DNA of 64,000 nucleotides from an uncultured Lachnospiraceae bacterium (GTDB lineage Bacteria; Bacillota; Clostridia; Lachnospirales; Lachnospiraceae): NCBI GenBank assembly GCA_934317845.1, contig CAKRES010000002.1, positions 62,001 through 126,000 on the forward strand, given 5' to 3'. Made by a program: the position numbers and the translations under genes. The notes beneath the pieces are model-generated. The model saw only the letters and a list, made by a program, of their open reading frames with translations, was not told the origin of the DNA and ran no database searches. This document shows, piece by piece, positions 26,518 through 35,635 of the stretch (position 1 is the stretch's first letter; the number at the start of each line of letters is the position of its first letter).

Positions 26518-27359
26518 AGATCATAAGAAAATTATTGCTTTATGTGCTGGCAGGTATCTGTATCCTTCCGGTGCTTATCATATTTACCGGAAGTTTAATG
26601 GGAAATGAGGAGCTTCGCACGCTGTTGTCACCGATCTTAGAGGAGGCGGACGGATATGCCAGCTGGCATTTGATCCCTCTGTATCCTACGTTTCGCAACT
26701 GGATCAAATTGATCCTGGATACGCCGGAATATTATGTGTTGTTCTGGAATTCCATGAAGGTGGTGCTTTCGATTCTGGTGGGACAGCTTGTCTTTGCAGT
26801 GCCTGCGGCATGGGGGCTTGCAAGAAGCAGGAAAAAATGGGCTTCCAGAATGTATGGGATCTACATTTTCTGTATGCTGCTTCCGTTTCAGGTGACGATG
26901 CTGTCGCAGTATCTGGTGCTGAATTCCATGCATATGATCGATACGCTGTTCAGCCTGATCGTGCCGCTCATCTTCTCAACCTTTCCGGCATTTATCATCT
27001 ATCAGTCCTTTGTCAAGATCCCAGATTCCATTTTGGATGCGGCGAAGGTGGATGGGGCAAATGCGTTTCAGGAGTTTTTCTATATTGCGGTTCCGATCGG
27101 AGTGCCGGGGATCTTGGCGGCTATGGTCATCGGATTTTTGGAATACTGGAACATGGTGGAGCAGCCTGTCATTTTCCTGCGGAAGAAGGAGCTGTGGCCG
27201 TTGTCCGTTTATATTCCGGAGATTACCAGCACCAATGCGGGAGCGGCATTTGCCTATTCGTTATTCAGTATACTTCCGGCACTGCTCGTCTTTTGGCTGG
27301 GAAAGGATTATCTGGCACACGGCTTAGGCATGTCGGGTGATCTTGGAAATGAGAAATAA
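26514..27359 (+). CDS. ABC importer permease, MalG/UgpE type
   Basis: A 281-residue partner permease. Six helices; the EAA loop IPDSILDAAKVDGANAFQE (about 168-187) is canonical. PLWPLSVYIPEI-like C-terminal periplasmic loop (ELWPLSVYIPEITSTNAG) is rather divergent from sugar MalG proteins. Start overlaps the stop of the MalF-like gene, so stoichiometric translation is expected. It ends 13 bp before the HlyD-like gene. Confidence 0.9.
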   Translation: MKIIRKLLLYVLAGICILPVLIIFTGSLMGNEELRTLLSPILEEADGYASWHLIPLYPTFRNWIKLILDTPEYYVLFWNSMKVVLSILVGQLVFAVPAAWGLARSRKKWASRMYGIYIFCMLLPFQVTMLSQYLVLNSMHMIDTLFSLIVPLIFSTFPAFIIYQSFVKIPDSILDAAKVDGANAFQEFFYIAVPIGVPGILAAMVIGFLEYWNMVEQPVIFLRKKELWPLSVYIPEITSTNAGAAFAYSLFSILPALLVFWLGKDYLAHGLGMSGDLGNEK

Positions 27360-27372
27360 GGAGGAAGAAACG

Positions 27373-28086
27373 ATGGATCAAATCAAAAAAATGAAATGGA
27401 GACGTTGGATCAAAAGCAGAGAGGGAAAAGCGGGAAAGATCATCCTAGGATTTCTGGTATTGGCGCTGTTGTTTACCTACGTTTCCCGGTTTGCAAGCTC
27501 TGTGATCACGCCGCAGGTTTCCTGCGACACGATGACGGCCGGAACGATCAAAAATGAGGTGATCGCATATGGAGTAGTTGAGGCGGCACCTCCCGGAGAA
27601 GAAGGATACCGGATGCAGCTATCCGTGTCGGCACTGGAGCAGAATTATATTAAAAAAGGAGATGAGGCAAGCGTTTATTCCTATGAAAAAAGTAAATCTT
27701 ATCCGGCAAAGGTGCTTTCTATTTCACAGAACCGGGAAGAACCGACGCAGTATGATGTTTTCGTGTCGCTTCCAAAAAAGGGCTTTTATGAGGGACTGAA
27801 TACGGATGTCACATTTGTACATGAAAGCAGTTCCTATGACTGCGTTCTTCCGTGGAGTGCGGTCAGAAGTGGGGCAAATGGCACCAATTATGTGCTGATC
27901 GCACAGGAGGAGCAGACGATCCTTGGAAAAGAGCTGGTGGCAAAACGGGTTGGTGTGAAGCTGGAAGAGGGAAATGATACTGAAACAGCGGTGGACACCA
28001 ATGGGTTAAGTGAGGATGATCTGATCATCATCGACTCCAATAAAAAAGTAGAGGCAGGTGATTCGGTACGAATAATGCAAGAGTGA
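27373..28086 (+). CDS. HlyD/MacA-like membrane-anchored adaptor protein
   Basis: A 237-residue protein started at ATG 27373 (AAGGAGG upstream). A basic N-terminus (MKWRRWIKSREGKAGK) leads into one membrane helix (about 22-42); the rest is extracellular and beta-rich. The core recalls the barrel parts of periplasmic adaptors: KKGDEASVYSYEKSKSYPAKVLSI, GLNTDVTFVHESSSYDCVLPWSAVR and SEDDLIIID. The long alpha-hairpin and most of the lipoyl domain appear absent, so it is a short member. In Gram-positives such adaptors join MacB-like transporters, and the next gene encodes a MacB-core-like domain. Having both next to MalFG-type permeases is unusual. Confidence 0.65.
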   Translation: MDQIKKMKWRRWIKSREGKAGKIILGFLVLALLFTYVSRFASSVITPQVSCDTMTAGTIKNEVIAYGVVEAAPPGEEGYRMQLSVSALEQNYIKKGDEASVYSYEKSKSYPAKVLSISQNREEPTQYDVFVSLPKKGFYEGLNTDVTFVHESSSYDCVLPWSAVRSGANGTNYVLIAQEEQTILGKELVAKRVGVKLEEGNDTETAVDTNGLSEDDLIIIDSNKKVEAGDSVRIMQE

Positions 28087-28943
28087 TTATTTATAAAGGA
28101 ATGTGGGGCATCCTGTTTTTGTTTTTTCTTGTGTTGTGTCTGAGAGAATCTGTTCTTTTGTACCGGGACAATAAGATGACAAAAAGTGTTTCCCACATTG
28201 CAGTGTTTCCTCTGGAGGAAGAGGGGATGCGTGTACAGGATCTTGATAGAAATTTACGGCAGAACACACAGCAGCATATTCTGGGCGGATATGTGGTACA
28301 GGAGGCGCAAAGCCTTACTGCAGATCAGGTAAAAAAGGAAACGGAGGTTTCCGTGCTTTCCCTCACCTGTGCATCAAGCGGGATCGTTATGGCAACCGCA
28401 GAGTTAAACAGGGATGATGAGGCGGGCTGCCTGCTCGATCCCGATTCCCTGTATGCCTTGTTTGGCACAACAAAGGCGCAGGGGCAGCGGCTTACCTGGC
28501 AGGGGAAAACCTACCAGGTACGGGGGGTTCTGCTGACGGAACAGGCATGTATGGTGGTGCAGAATCAGGAGCAGGAGGCAGATCTGACCGGAGTGATCCT
28601 GAATGTAAAAAAAGAATTCTACCGTGGACAGTACAGTCAGAACGAGCTGGCATCTTATCCGCTGAAAGAGGAAAGCTATTACACAAAAGATTACTTCAGT
28701 TTTTTTCGCTGGCTGGAAACTCCCAACCAGTGGTCCGACCTTTCCTTTTATGCTGATCTTAAAAAGGAATGTCAAACACGGCTGGAGCACATCCGTTACG
28801 GAAACAAGGATGTGCTGGAGACAGTATATGTGCGGCTCTATTATAAAAGACTGCAGCGGGAGTGCTTACTCTTACTGCTGGTAGTTTTTACGGTTGTAAC
28901 AGGGCGGATCTGGAGAAGGAAAGGAGCGGGATATGGAGTGTAG
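28083..28943 (+). CDS. Membrane-anchored MacB periplasmic-core-like protein lacking FtsX helices
   Basis: A 286-residue protein with a GTG start overlapping the previous stop (GTGA). One N-terminal helix (about 7-27), an extracellular domain of about 220 residues and one C-terminal helix (about 261-279). The segment CLLDPDSLYALFGTTKAQG followed by LTWQGKTYQVRGVLL matches the pattern of MacB periplasmic-core domains (lone 'LFG...G...V.GV' signature), which normally sit between helices 1 and 2 of FtsX-type permeases. Here the remaining FtsX helices are missing. It overlaps the first lipoprotein gene by 11 bp. It may be a sensor or docking subunit for the lipoproteins (inference). Confidence 0.55.
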   Translation: MIIYKGMWGILFLFFLVLCLRESVLLYRDNKMTKSVSHIAVFPLEEEGMRVQDLDRNLRQNTQQHILGGYVVQEAQSLTADQVKKETEVSVLSLTCASSGIVMATAELNRDDEAGCLLDPDSLYALFGTTKAQGQRLTWQGKTYQVRGVLLTEQACMVVQNQEQEADLTGVILNVKKEFYRGQYSQNELASYPLKEESYYTKDYFSFFRWLETPNQWSDLSFYADLKKECQTRLEHIRYGNKDVLETVYVRLYYKRLQRECLLLLLVVFTVVTGRIWRRKGAGYGV

Positions 28944-31326
28944 CAGAAAAAAACAAGCAATGAAGTGTCTGGCATTTTCGCTGGTACTTTGTCTGATCAT
29001 TGGATGCATATCCGGTTGTGGAAAGCAGGCAAAAAAAGAACACCGGGATAAATATCTGGTGGAGACGAAGATAGGAGTGCTGCCAAAGCTGGGACGGGTG
29101 CTCTGTTATCGGGAGGATGATGACGGAATACAGTGGATTCTTGCCACAAAAACAAAGGAAGATCAGGAGCTGCTCTTGTTAAAAAGCAGTGATCAGGGAG
29201 CCTCTTTTGAGGAAACGGACAGTGTTTCTTTGCAGGCAGTGACAGAAAAGAAGGAAAAAGATGCGGTGATCCAAACCGGTGACATCCGTGCAGATGGAGC
29301 CATTGTGATCGAAGCGGTACTGGCAGACGAAGAAGGAAATACGAAAAAGAGAACCGTGACCTGTAGTGACCAGTCGGGAACGGTATCTTCCATTGCGTTG
29401 AAGAAAGAGCAGCGTGTGGTTTCTGTACGGTTTGCCAAAGAACAGAATGCTCTTTATATCAATGATGGAGCTGAGGTTTCCTGCTACGACGAAAAGGGAG
29501 AGAAAACGGGCAGTTATCAGGCGAAAAATGTTATGGACTATGTGGAGCTTCAGGATGATCTGGTACTGCTTTGTGAGGATGGACTGCATATTTTTTCCAA
29601 CGGAGATACAGAAGAACGCAGCCGGAATAAATTCCGTGATACTTCCCTGGAGGAAGATCTGAAAAAGACAAGAGAGGCAGTCACCGGGATCCAATCCTAT
29701 ACCGGAAGCATTTTGAAACCGGGAAAGGATGACAATCTCTACTATATGCTGCAGTCCGGTGTGTATGAACAGAAGGTTGATGGAAGTATGATCCTAAAGC
29801 TCGCAGGTGGAAAAAAGACACAGTTTCAGGATCCTTCCTATCAGATGATCGACTATGTTGCGCGCAGTGAACAGGATATCCGGGTGCTGGTACTGTATCA
29901 TGATGAATACAGCATTTATGCATACACAAAGGAAGCAAAAACGCCGGTCGAAACGGCAGGGAAAACGTCGCAGACAACAACCGAACAGGCAGAAGGCTCA
30001 ACGGTAGATGAAGACGGCAACTGGACATGGTATCTCAAGGATTATGAGACAAAAGAGCAGCCCCGGACAGATGAAAAAGCAAAAGGAACACTGGTGGTAT
30101 ACAGCTTAAAAGAGGATTCCCATATCGATGACATGATAAATATTTACCAGAAATACCATCCGAATGTAACGGTGGAAAGACAGATCGGAATGGAAGAAGG
30201 GAAGGGAACTTCCATCAAAGATGCGGTTGCGGCACTGAATACGAGCCTGATGTCAGGAGCCTCCCCGGATGTGTTGTTCTTAGACGGACTGGATGTAGAA
30301 AAATACGAGAAAAACGGTATGCTTGCCTCCTTAAACTCCGTAAAGAAACAAATACAGGCACAAGAACCATTTGAAAATATCATAACAGCTTATGAAAAGG
30401 AGCAGACGTTATATGCGATCCCGGCGGCTTTCCAGCCATCTCTGATAATAGGAAAGAAGCAGGTGACAGAGAAAATTCATTCATTAAAGTCGCTGTATGA
30501 ATATGTAAAGGAATCTTCGTGTCAAACGAGAAATGCTTTATGTGTACCGGAATGGGATCAGTTGCACAATATTTTATTTATTGGCATGGAACCTAAAATA
30601 CTGCAAAAGGGTGGACAGTATGATCGGAAACAGATGAAAGAGTATATTACCTATCTAAAGAAGATTTCTGATAAATTAACCGAACAAAGAGCAGCCAATC
30701 CGAAGGATGACACGTTTGAAAACAGTGCGGAGTTGATGCTGGATGGATACAATCTGTCACTTAATTTGAGAGGACTTTATGATAGAAATCGGTCCGGGCA
30801 GGAACTGGCTGTGGGACGGATCCATTATGATACGGAATTATTTTATGTCCCGGATATAGCAAGAAGACAGGGTGACACAGTGTATCAGCCACTATCTTTT
30901 GGTTGTGGCAATACTTTTGAACCTGCTTACATTGCCGCAGTATCTGACACCAGCGCAAATAAAAAGCTGGCAATGAATTTTGTGAGTGAATTGTTTGCGC
31001 CGTATGAACAATGTATTGAAGGATCGTTGGCAGTCGGAATTCCTGTTACCAAAGAAGGATTGCGGGTAAGATGCGCAGTAGGGGCAGGTTCTTCCAGTGG
31101 TGAAATAGATGGACAAAAGATGCAATTTTATAACTGGTTTGGAACTAAAAAAGAATATGAACAATTCCTTTCCTATATAGCGGAATTCGATACTCCGGTA
31201 ACGCAAAACATAGAGTGGGAGCAGCTTGTAGACAAAGAGATTGCTTCCTACATGAAAGGATCGCAGGATCTTGAAAAGACCTGTGATGCACTGGAGCAGA
31301 AAATGAAGCTGATGGAAAGTGAGTAG
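28933..31326 (+). CDS. Asp-box/solute-binding fusion lipoprotein 1
   Basis: A 797-residue lipoprotein: signal peptide with lipobox LIIGC (Cys at about 25; a second SGC follows). Residues ~40-345 are beta-rich, propeller-like, with an Asp-box-type motif SSDQGASF. A linker rich in T, E and K (about 335-375) leads to an extracellular solute-binding domain (about 380-797) of the SBP family 1 type: KGTLVVYSL, YHPNVTVERQIG, LNTSLMSGASPDVLFLDGLD and YAIPAAFQPSLIIG. AAGGAG lies 6 bp before the ATG. Its first 1.4 kb is nearly identical to lipoprotein 2 while residues ~500-760 differ. It would deliver a ligand to the MalFG-type permeases. Ligand unknown. Confidence 0.8.
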   Translation: MECSRKKQAMKCLAFSLVLCLIIGCISGCGKQAKKEHRDKYLVETKIGVLPKLGRVLCYREDDDGIQWILATKTKEDQELLLLKSSDQGASFEETDSVSLQAVTEKKEKDAVIQTGDIRADGAIVIEAVLADEEGNTKKRTVTCSDQSGTVSSIALKKEQRVVSVRFAKEQNALYINDGAEVSCYDEKGEKTGSYQAKNVMDYVELQDDLVLLCEDGLHIFSNGDTEERSRNKFRDTSLEEDLKKTREAVTGIQSYTGSILKPGKDDNLYYMLQSGVYEQKVDGSMILKLAGGKKTQFQDPSYQMIDYVARSEQDIRVLVLYHDEYSIYAYTKEAKTPVETAGKTSQTTTEQAEGSTVDEDGNWTWYLKDYETKEQPRTDEKAKGTLVVYSLKEDSHIDDMINIYQKYHPNVTVERQIGMEEGKGTSIKDAVAALNTSLMSGASPDVLFLDGLDVEKYEKNGMLASLNSVKKQIQAQEPFENIITAYEKEQTLYAIPAAFQPSLIIGKKQVTEKIHSLKSLYEYVKESSCQTRNALCVPEWDQLHNILFIGMEPKILQKGGQYDRKQMKEYITYLKKISDKLTEQRAANPKDDTFENSAELMLDGYNLSLNLRGLYDRNRSGQELAVGRIHYDTELFYVPDIARRQGDTVYQPLSFGCGNTFEPAYIAAVSDTSANKKLAMNFVSELFAPYEQCIEGSLAVGIPVTKEGLRVRCAVGAGSSSGEIDGQKMQFYNWFGTKKEYEQFLSYIAEFDTPVTQNIEWEQLVDKEIASYMKGSQDLEKTCDALEQKMKLMESE
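28990..30425 (+). repeat. Long duplicated block, copy 1 (1,436 bp)
   Basis: This stretch of lipoprotein gene 1 matches 31412-32847 in lipoprotein gene 2 at a constant offset of 2,422 bp with no indels. By eye I found only about five substitutions, all close to the two ends. It codes the propeller-like half, the linker and the first part of the solute-binding half. Confidence 0.92.
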
Positions 31327-31366
31327 GGTAAACGAACAAATAGAGGATGTTAGGATGGTGTATAAA

Positions 31367-33751
31367 ATGAAATCTTTTATAAAGAAAGGCACAGTGTTTT
31401 GTTTAACCATATGTCTGATCATTGGATGCATATCCGGTTGTGGAAAGCAGGCGAAAAAAGAACATCGGGATAAATATCTGGTGGAGACGAAGATAGGAGT
31501 GCTGCCAAAGCTGGGACGGGTGCTCTGTTATCGGGAGGATGATGACGGAATACAGTGGATTCTTGCCACAAAAACAAAGGAAGATCAGGAGCTGCTCTTG
31601 TTAAAAAGCAGTGATCAGGGAGCCTCTTTTGAGGAAACGGACAGTGTTTCTTTGCAGGCAGTGACAGAAAAGAAGGAAAAAGATGCGGTGATCCAAACCG
31701 GTGACATCCGTGCAGATGGAGCCATTGTGATCGAAGCGGTACTGGCAGACGAAGAAGGAAATACGAAAAAGAGAACCGTGACCTGTAGTGACCAGTCGGG
31801 AACGGTATCTTCCATTGCGTTGAAGAAAGAGCAGCGTGTGGTTTCTGTACGGTTTGCCAAAGAACAGAATGCTCTTTATATCAATGATGGAGCTGAGGTT
31901 TCCTGCTACGACGAAAAGGGAGAGAAAACGGGCAGTTATCAGGCGAAAAATGTTATGGACTATGTGGAGCTTCAGGATGATCTGGTACTGCTTTGTGAGG
32001 ATGGACTGCATATTTTTTCCAACGGAGATACAGAAGAACGCAGCCGGAATAAATTCCGTGATACTTCCCTGGAGGAAGATCTGAAAAAGACAAGAGAGGC
32101 AGTCACCGGGATCCAATCCTATACCGGAAGCATTTTGAAACCGGGAAAGGATGACAATCTCTACTATATGCTGCAGTCCGGTGTGTATGAACAGAAGGTT
32201 GATGGAAGTATGATCCTAAAGCTCGCAGGTGGAAAAAAGACACAGTTTCAGGATCCTTCCTATCAGATGATCGACTATGTTGCGCGCAGTGAACAGGATA
32301 TCCGGGTGCTGGTACTGTATCATGATGAATACAGCATTTATGCATACACAAAGGAAGCAAAAACGCCGGTCGAAACGGCAGGGAAAACGTCGCAGACAAC
32401 AACCGAACAGGCAGAAGGCTCAACGGTAGATGAAGACGGCAACTGGACATGGTATCTCAAGGATTATGAGACAAAAGAGCAGCCCCGGACAGATGAAAAA
32501 GCAAAAGGAACACTGGTGGTATACAGCTTAAAAGAGGATTCCCATATCGATGACATGATAAATATTTACCAGAAATACCATCCGAATGTAACGGTGGAAA
32601 GACAGATCGGAATGGAAGAAGGGAAGGGAACTTCCATCAAAGATGCGGTTGCGGCACTGAATACGAGCCTGATGTCAGGAGCCTCCCCGGATGTGTTGTT
32701 CTTAGACGGACTGGATGTAGAAAAATACGAGAAAAACGGTATGCTTGCCTCCTTAAACTCCGTAAAGAAACAAATACAGGCACAGGAGCCATTTGAAAAT
32801 ATCATAACAGCTTATGAAAAGGAGCAGACGTTATATGCGATTCCGGCAACCGTGACACCATCTATTATTTTGGGAGAGAAGGAGGTTGTAGAGCAGATAC
32901 ATTCTTTAAAGGATCTGTATCAGGCAATAGTGGACACAGACAGCAAAAAAAGAAATGCGCTGAGTGTGGCAGACTGGACATATCTTCATAATAATTTATT
33001 TGATCATTATGAGGGAATCGTGCTGGATGCTCAAAAAGGTTATCGTCCGGAGAAAATGAAAGAATACCTGACATACCTGAAAAAAATCTGGGAAGTATTG
33101 GAGAAACAAAAACAGAAAAATCCAAAGGATGATGAATTTTTTGAAAATGCAAAGGATTATATGTCAAGCGGTTATAATTTTTCCCTTAATATTAAAGGCC
33201 TACAGTTACCGGAGGTGTCTGGTCAGAGGCTGGCAGTTGGGCAGCTTCATTATAGCTATGATGAATTTCTGGTGGCAGACATTATGAGAAAACATGCAGA
33301 TGATACATATCGACCTTTGCAATTAGAAACAAAAGGTAGTTTTAATCCTACCTATATAGGGGCAGTGGCAGCACAAAGTCAGAATAAAAAGCTCGCATTA
33401 AACTTTATAGAACAGATGCTTATGCCGTGGGAGCAGGCGATCGAAGGGTCGGACACGGTTGGAATTCCGGTTACAGAAGAAGGCTTGAAAGCAAACTGTG
33501 CGATCAACGGAGGCGGAGCCAGTGGTGTGATTGATGGTGAAACGGTGTGGTCATATGGCTGGTTTGAAAATCAGAAAGAGTATGATGCTTTTGTTTCCTA
33601 TCTTTCAGAATTAGAAACTCCGGTAACAAAGCAAGCACAATTTGAGCAGCTTGTAGACAAAGAGATTACTTCCTACATGAAAGGATCGCAGGATCTTGAA
33701 AAGACCTGTGATGCACTGGAGCAGAAAATGAGGCTGATGGAGGAAGAGTGA
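31367..33751 (+). CDS. Asp-box/solute-binding fusion lipoprotein 2
   Basis: A 794-residue paralogue of lipoprotein 1. I prefer the ATG at 31367 (MKSFIKK...), with AGGA 11 bp upstream; ATG 31355 is an alternative. Signal peptide and lipobox LIIGC. Residues ~16-490 are nearly identical to protein 1, including SSDQGASF and GASPDVLFLDGLD. The next ~265 residues (from ATVTPSIILGEKEVVEQ) are clearly diverged, and the last ~32 (EQLVDKEITSYMKGSQDLEKTC...) are again almost identical. The changing part is the ligand-facing C-terminal lobe of a solute-binding protein, so proteins 1 and 2 may take different but related ligands. The gene is followed 18 bp later by the ABC exporter. Confidence 0.8.
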   Translation: MKSFIKKGTVFCLTICLIIGCISGCGKQAKKEHRDKYLVETKIGVLPKLGRVLCYREDDDGIQWILATKTKEDQELLLLKSSDQGASFEETDSVSLQAVTEKKEKDAVIQTGDIRADGAIVIEAVLADEEGNTKKRTVTCSDQSGTVSSIALKKEQRVVSVRFAKEQNALYINDGAEVSCYDEKGEKTGSYQAKNVMDYVELQDDLVLLCEDGLHIFSNGDTEERSRNKFRDTSLEEDLKKTREAVTGIQSYTGSILKPGKDDNLYYMLQSGVYEQKVDGSMILKLAGGKKTQFQDPSYQMIDYVARSEQDIRVLVLYHDEYSIYAYTKEAKTPVETAGKTSQTTTEQAEGSTVDEDGNWTWYLKDYETKEQPRTDEKAKGTLVVYSLKEDSHIDDMINIYQKYHPNVTVERQIGMEEGKGTSIKDAVAALNTSLMSGASPDVLFLDGLDVEKYEKNGMLASLNSVKKQIQAQEPFENIITAYEKEQTLYAIPATVTPSIILGEKEVVEQIHSLKDLYQAIVDTDSKKRNALSVADWTYLHNNLFDHYEGIVLDAQKGYRPEKMKEYLTYLKKIWEVLEKQKQKNPKDDEFFENAKDYMSSGYNFSLNIKGLQLPEVSGQRLAVGQLHYSYDEFLVADIMRKHADDTYRPLQLETKGSFNPTYIGAVAAQSQNKKLALNFIEQMLMPWEQAIEGSDTVGIPVTEEGLKANCAINGGGASGVIDGETVWSYGWFENQKEYDAFVSYLSELETPVTKQAQFEQLVDKEITSYMKGSQDLEKTCDALEQKMRLMEEE
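31412..32847 (+). repeat. Long duplicated block, copy 2 (1,436 bp)
   Basis: Second copy of the block at 28990-30425. A shorter second match, about 98 bp, joins the gene ends (31219-31316 with 33644-33741, offset 2,425), so the divergent centre is bracketed by near-identical DNA. Confidence 0.92.
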
Positions 33752-33769
33752 TAATTTCGAAAGGTTAGT

Positions 33770-35548
33770 ATGAAACAAAACAAAGTGATAAATAACATAA
33801 TAAATTTTCGCAATAAAGTAAGTTCTTGCTTGAGTCTTTTGTTTCAATGTGCACGTGGAGAGACCATTGCAATTATTATTTTAAGTATTGGAATGGGAAT
33901 CTACCAGTCTATTGGTATTGTAATTTGGAAGTATCTGGTGGATGCCATTGCAGGTGCGATCAAAACACATAAGTTGCGAGGAGTAATCTATGTTTTTGTT
34001 GGTTATTTCTTATATAATGTAGCACAATTTGTTTTACTGCAAATTAGAAATTATTTGACATGGAGATATACAGAGCGTGTTGCAATTCATCTAAATCAAC
34101 TTGTATTGGAAAAAAGTATGAAGATTCCCTACGCTCGGTTTGAGGATGCCAGTCTTCATAACATATTAAGTAAGGCAAATGAAGAAAGTACCACAAGCAT
34201 ATCTTCGCTGTTAAATAAAATGATGTCTTTGGTGGAATATGGAATGACGTTGCTCAGCATTGTGTTAATTTTAACTCCGCTTAGCATCTGGATTGTCATC
34301 ATTGCACTGTTAGCAACGATTCCAATGGCGGTTGTAGATCTGCGTATGTCGGAACAATTATATGACCTTGATATGAAATTGACTGAAAAAAAGCGGTATG
34401 CCGGTAAATTCAAGTCTATTTTGTCCAGATACAGCAACTTGATTGAAATCAGGGTGTATCAAGTTGCTACCTATATGAAAGAGCGGGCAATGTGCCTGCA
34501 AAATGAAAACTATAAAAAGGAAAATAGAGTCAGATTGAAACAAATGCGTATATCCATCGTAGTAAGTGTGCTATATACCATATTGCAATTTGTTGTAAAA
34601 GCCAGTGTTGTCTGTATGGCAATAGTAAGGAAGTTTACAGTAGGAACGATTACGATGTATATCAATGCAATGGATTCTCTATCTTCTACTCTACAGATGA
34701 TCGTGTATACTGTTGCGGCATTAAATGAGGATATACTATATGTCAATGTGTTGCTGGATTATTTTGATCTGGAAGAGGAGCCCAAACGCAAATATAAACT
34801 GAAAGAAGATATTCATACGATATGTTTTGAAAATGTAACTTTTCAATATCCGGGAGCTAAAGCGTGTGTGTTTAAGGAATTATCTTTTACGTTGCATGAA
34901 CATAAAAAATATATTTTGTATGGTTTAAACGGTGCAGGTAAGTCTACTCTTATCAAACTGTTGCTGGGATTATATGAGCCGTCGGAAGGGGAGATAAAGG
35001 TGAATAACATTCCTCTTAAGGAACTTGACCGGGACACATATTATAAGAAGCTGCGTGTAATCTTTCAGGAATACAACAAGTATCCTCTTACATTAGGAGA
35101 GAATATCGCTTTTTCGTATTCTGGTGACCACAAAAGAGTAGAAGCGGCGGCACAGTTTAGCGGAGTAGATCAATTTGTATCAAGTTTAAAAAAAGGATAT
35201 GAAACCTTGTTGGATAAGGAATTAGATGAGGGAACGCAGTTATCACTTGGGCAATGGCAAAAAACAGCATTGGCGCGGATGCAGTATGAACCGGCAGCGT
35301 GCTATATATTGGATGAACCTACGGCATCTCTTGATTTAGTAGCAGTGAACCGGTTGTACCGATTTTTGTTTGACACTTCCGATGCAACTGTTTTATTGAT
35401 TTCACATGAATATGAGATTGCAAAAAAAGCAGATTACATATTGGTATTAGGGGAACATCGGCTATTAGAGCAGGGAACTTATTCAGAGTTAATAAACAAA
35501 AAGGGATATTTTTTCCGGTATGTAAAACAGAGGGAAACAACAGTATAA
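33770..35548 (+). CDS. Peptide-exporter-type ABC transporter, fused TMD-NBD, no C39 peptidase
   Basis: A 592-residue half-transporter expected to work as a homodimer. Six membrane helices fill about 30-320. The NBD has Walker A GLNGAGKST (about 382-390), Q-loop VIFQEYNKYPLTLGENI, signature LSLGQWQKTALAR (an L in place of the first G of LSGGQ), Walker B YILDEPTASLD and H-loop LISHEYE. The LxxGQWQK form is typical of lantibiotic-type exporters such as NisT. There is no N-terminal cysteine-peptidase domain, so any leader cleavage needs another enzyme. It lies 87 bp before the Cys-rich peptide gene, which I take to be its cargo. It is more AT-rich than the flanking lipoprotein genes, suggesting insertion. 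Confidence 0.88.
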   Translation: MKQNKVINNIINFRNKVSSCLSLLFQCARGETIAIIILSIGMGIYQSIGIVIWKYLVDAIAGAIKTHKLRGVIYVFVGYFLYNVAQFVLLQIRNYLTWRYTERVAIHLNQLVLEKSMKIPYARFEDASLHNILSKANEESTTSISSLLNKMMSLVEYGMTLLSIVLILTPLSIWIVIIALLATIPMAVVDLRMSEQLYDLDMKLTEKKRYAGKFKSILSRYSNLIEIRVYQVATYMKERAMCLQNENYKKENRVRLKQMRISIVVSVLYTILQFVVKASVVCMAIVRKFTVGTITMYINAMDSLSSTLQMIVYTVAALNEDILYVNVLLDYFDLEEEPKRKYKLKEDIHTICFENVTFQYPGAKACVFKELSFTLHEHKKYILYGLNGAGKSTLIKLLLGLYEPSEGEIKVNNIPLKELDRDTYYKKLRVIFQEYNKYPLTLGENIAFSYSGDHKRVEAAAQFSGVDQFVSSLKKGYETLLDKELDEGTQLSLGQWQKTALARMQYEPAACYILDEPTASLDLVAVNRLYRFLFDTSDATVLLISHEYEIAKKADYILVLGEHRLLEQGTYSELINKKGYFFRYVKQRETTV

Positions 35549-35584
35549 TAACAGATTTTTAATACTGAAAGATCTGTTTATTAT
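35545..35584 (+). promoter_or_regulatory. Hairpin between ABC exporter and peptide gene
   Basis: ATAATAACAGAT (35545-35556) pairs with ATCTGTTTATTAT (35572-35584), a 12-bp stem with one bulged base, starting at the exporter stop codon. It could be a partial terminator, an RNA-processing site or an operator for a separate peptide promoter. There is no clear T-run. Confidence 0.5.
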
Positions 35585-35635
35585 AAATAACGCAAAGGAG
35601 AAAGTAATTCTTATGCGGGAAAGGAGGAAACACAA

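Noticed and set aside
28990..32847. Near-identical blocks as a pure assembly artefact
   Set aside because: The copies differ at several bases, the divergent centres differ greatly, and the flanking sequences are distinct, so two real genes are more likely. Long reads would settle it.
33770..35548. C39 peptidase-containing bacteriocin transporter
   Set aside because: The protein starts directly with the membrane domain; the ~130-residue N-terminal cysteine peptidase and its QxxxxxC motif are absent.
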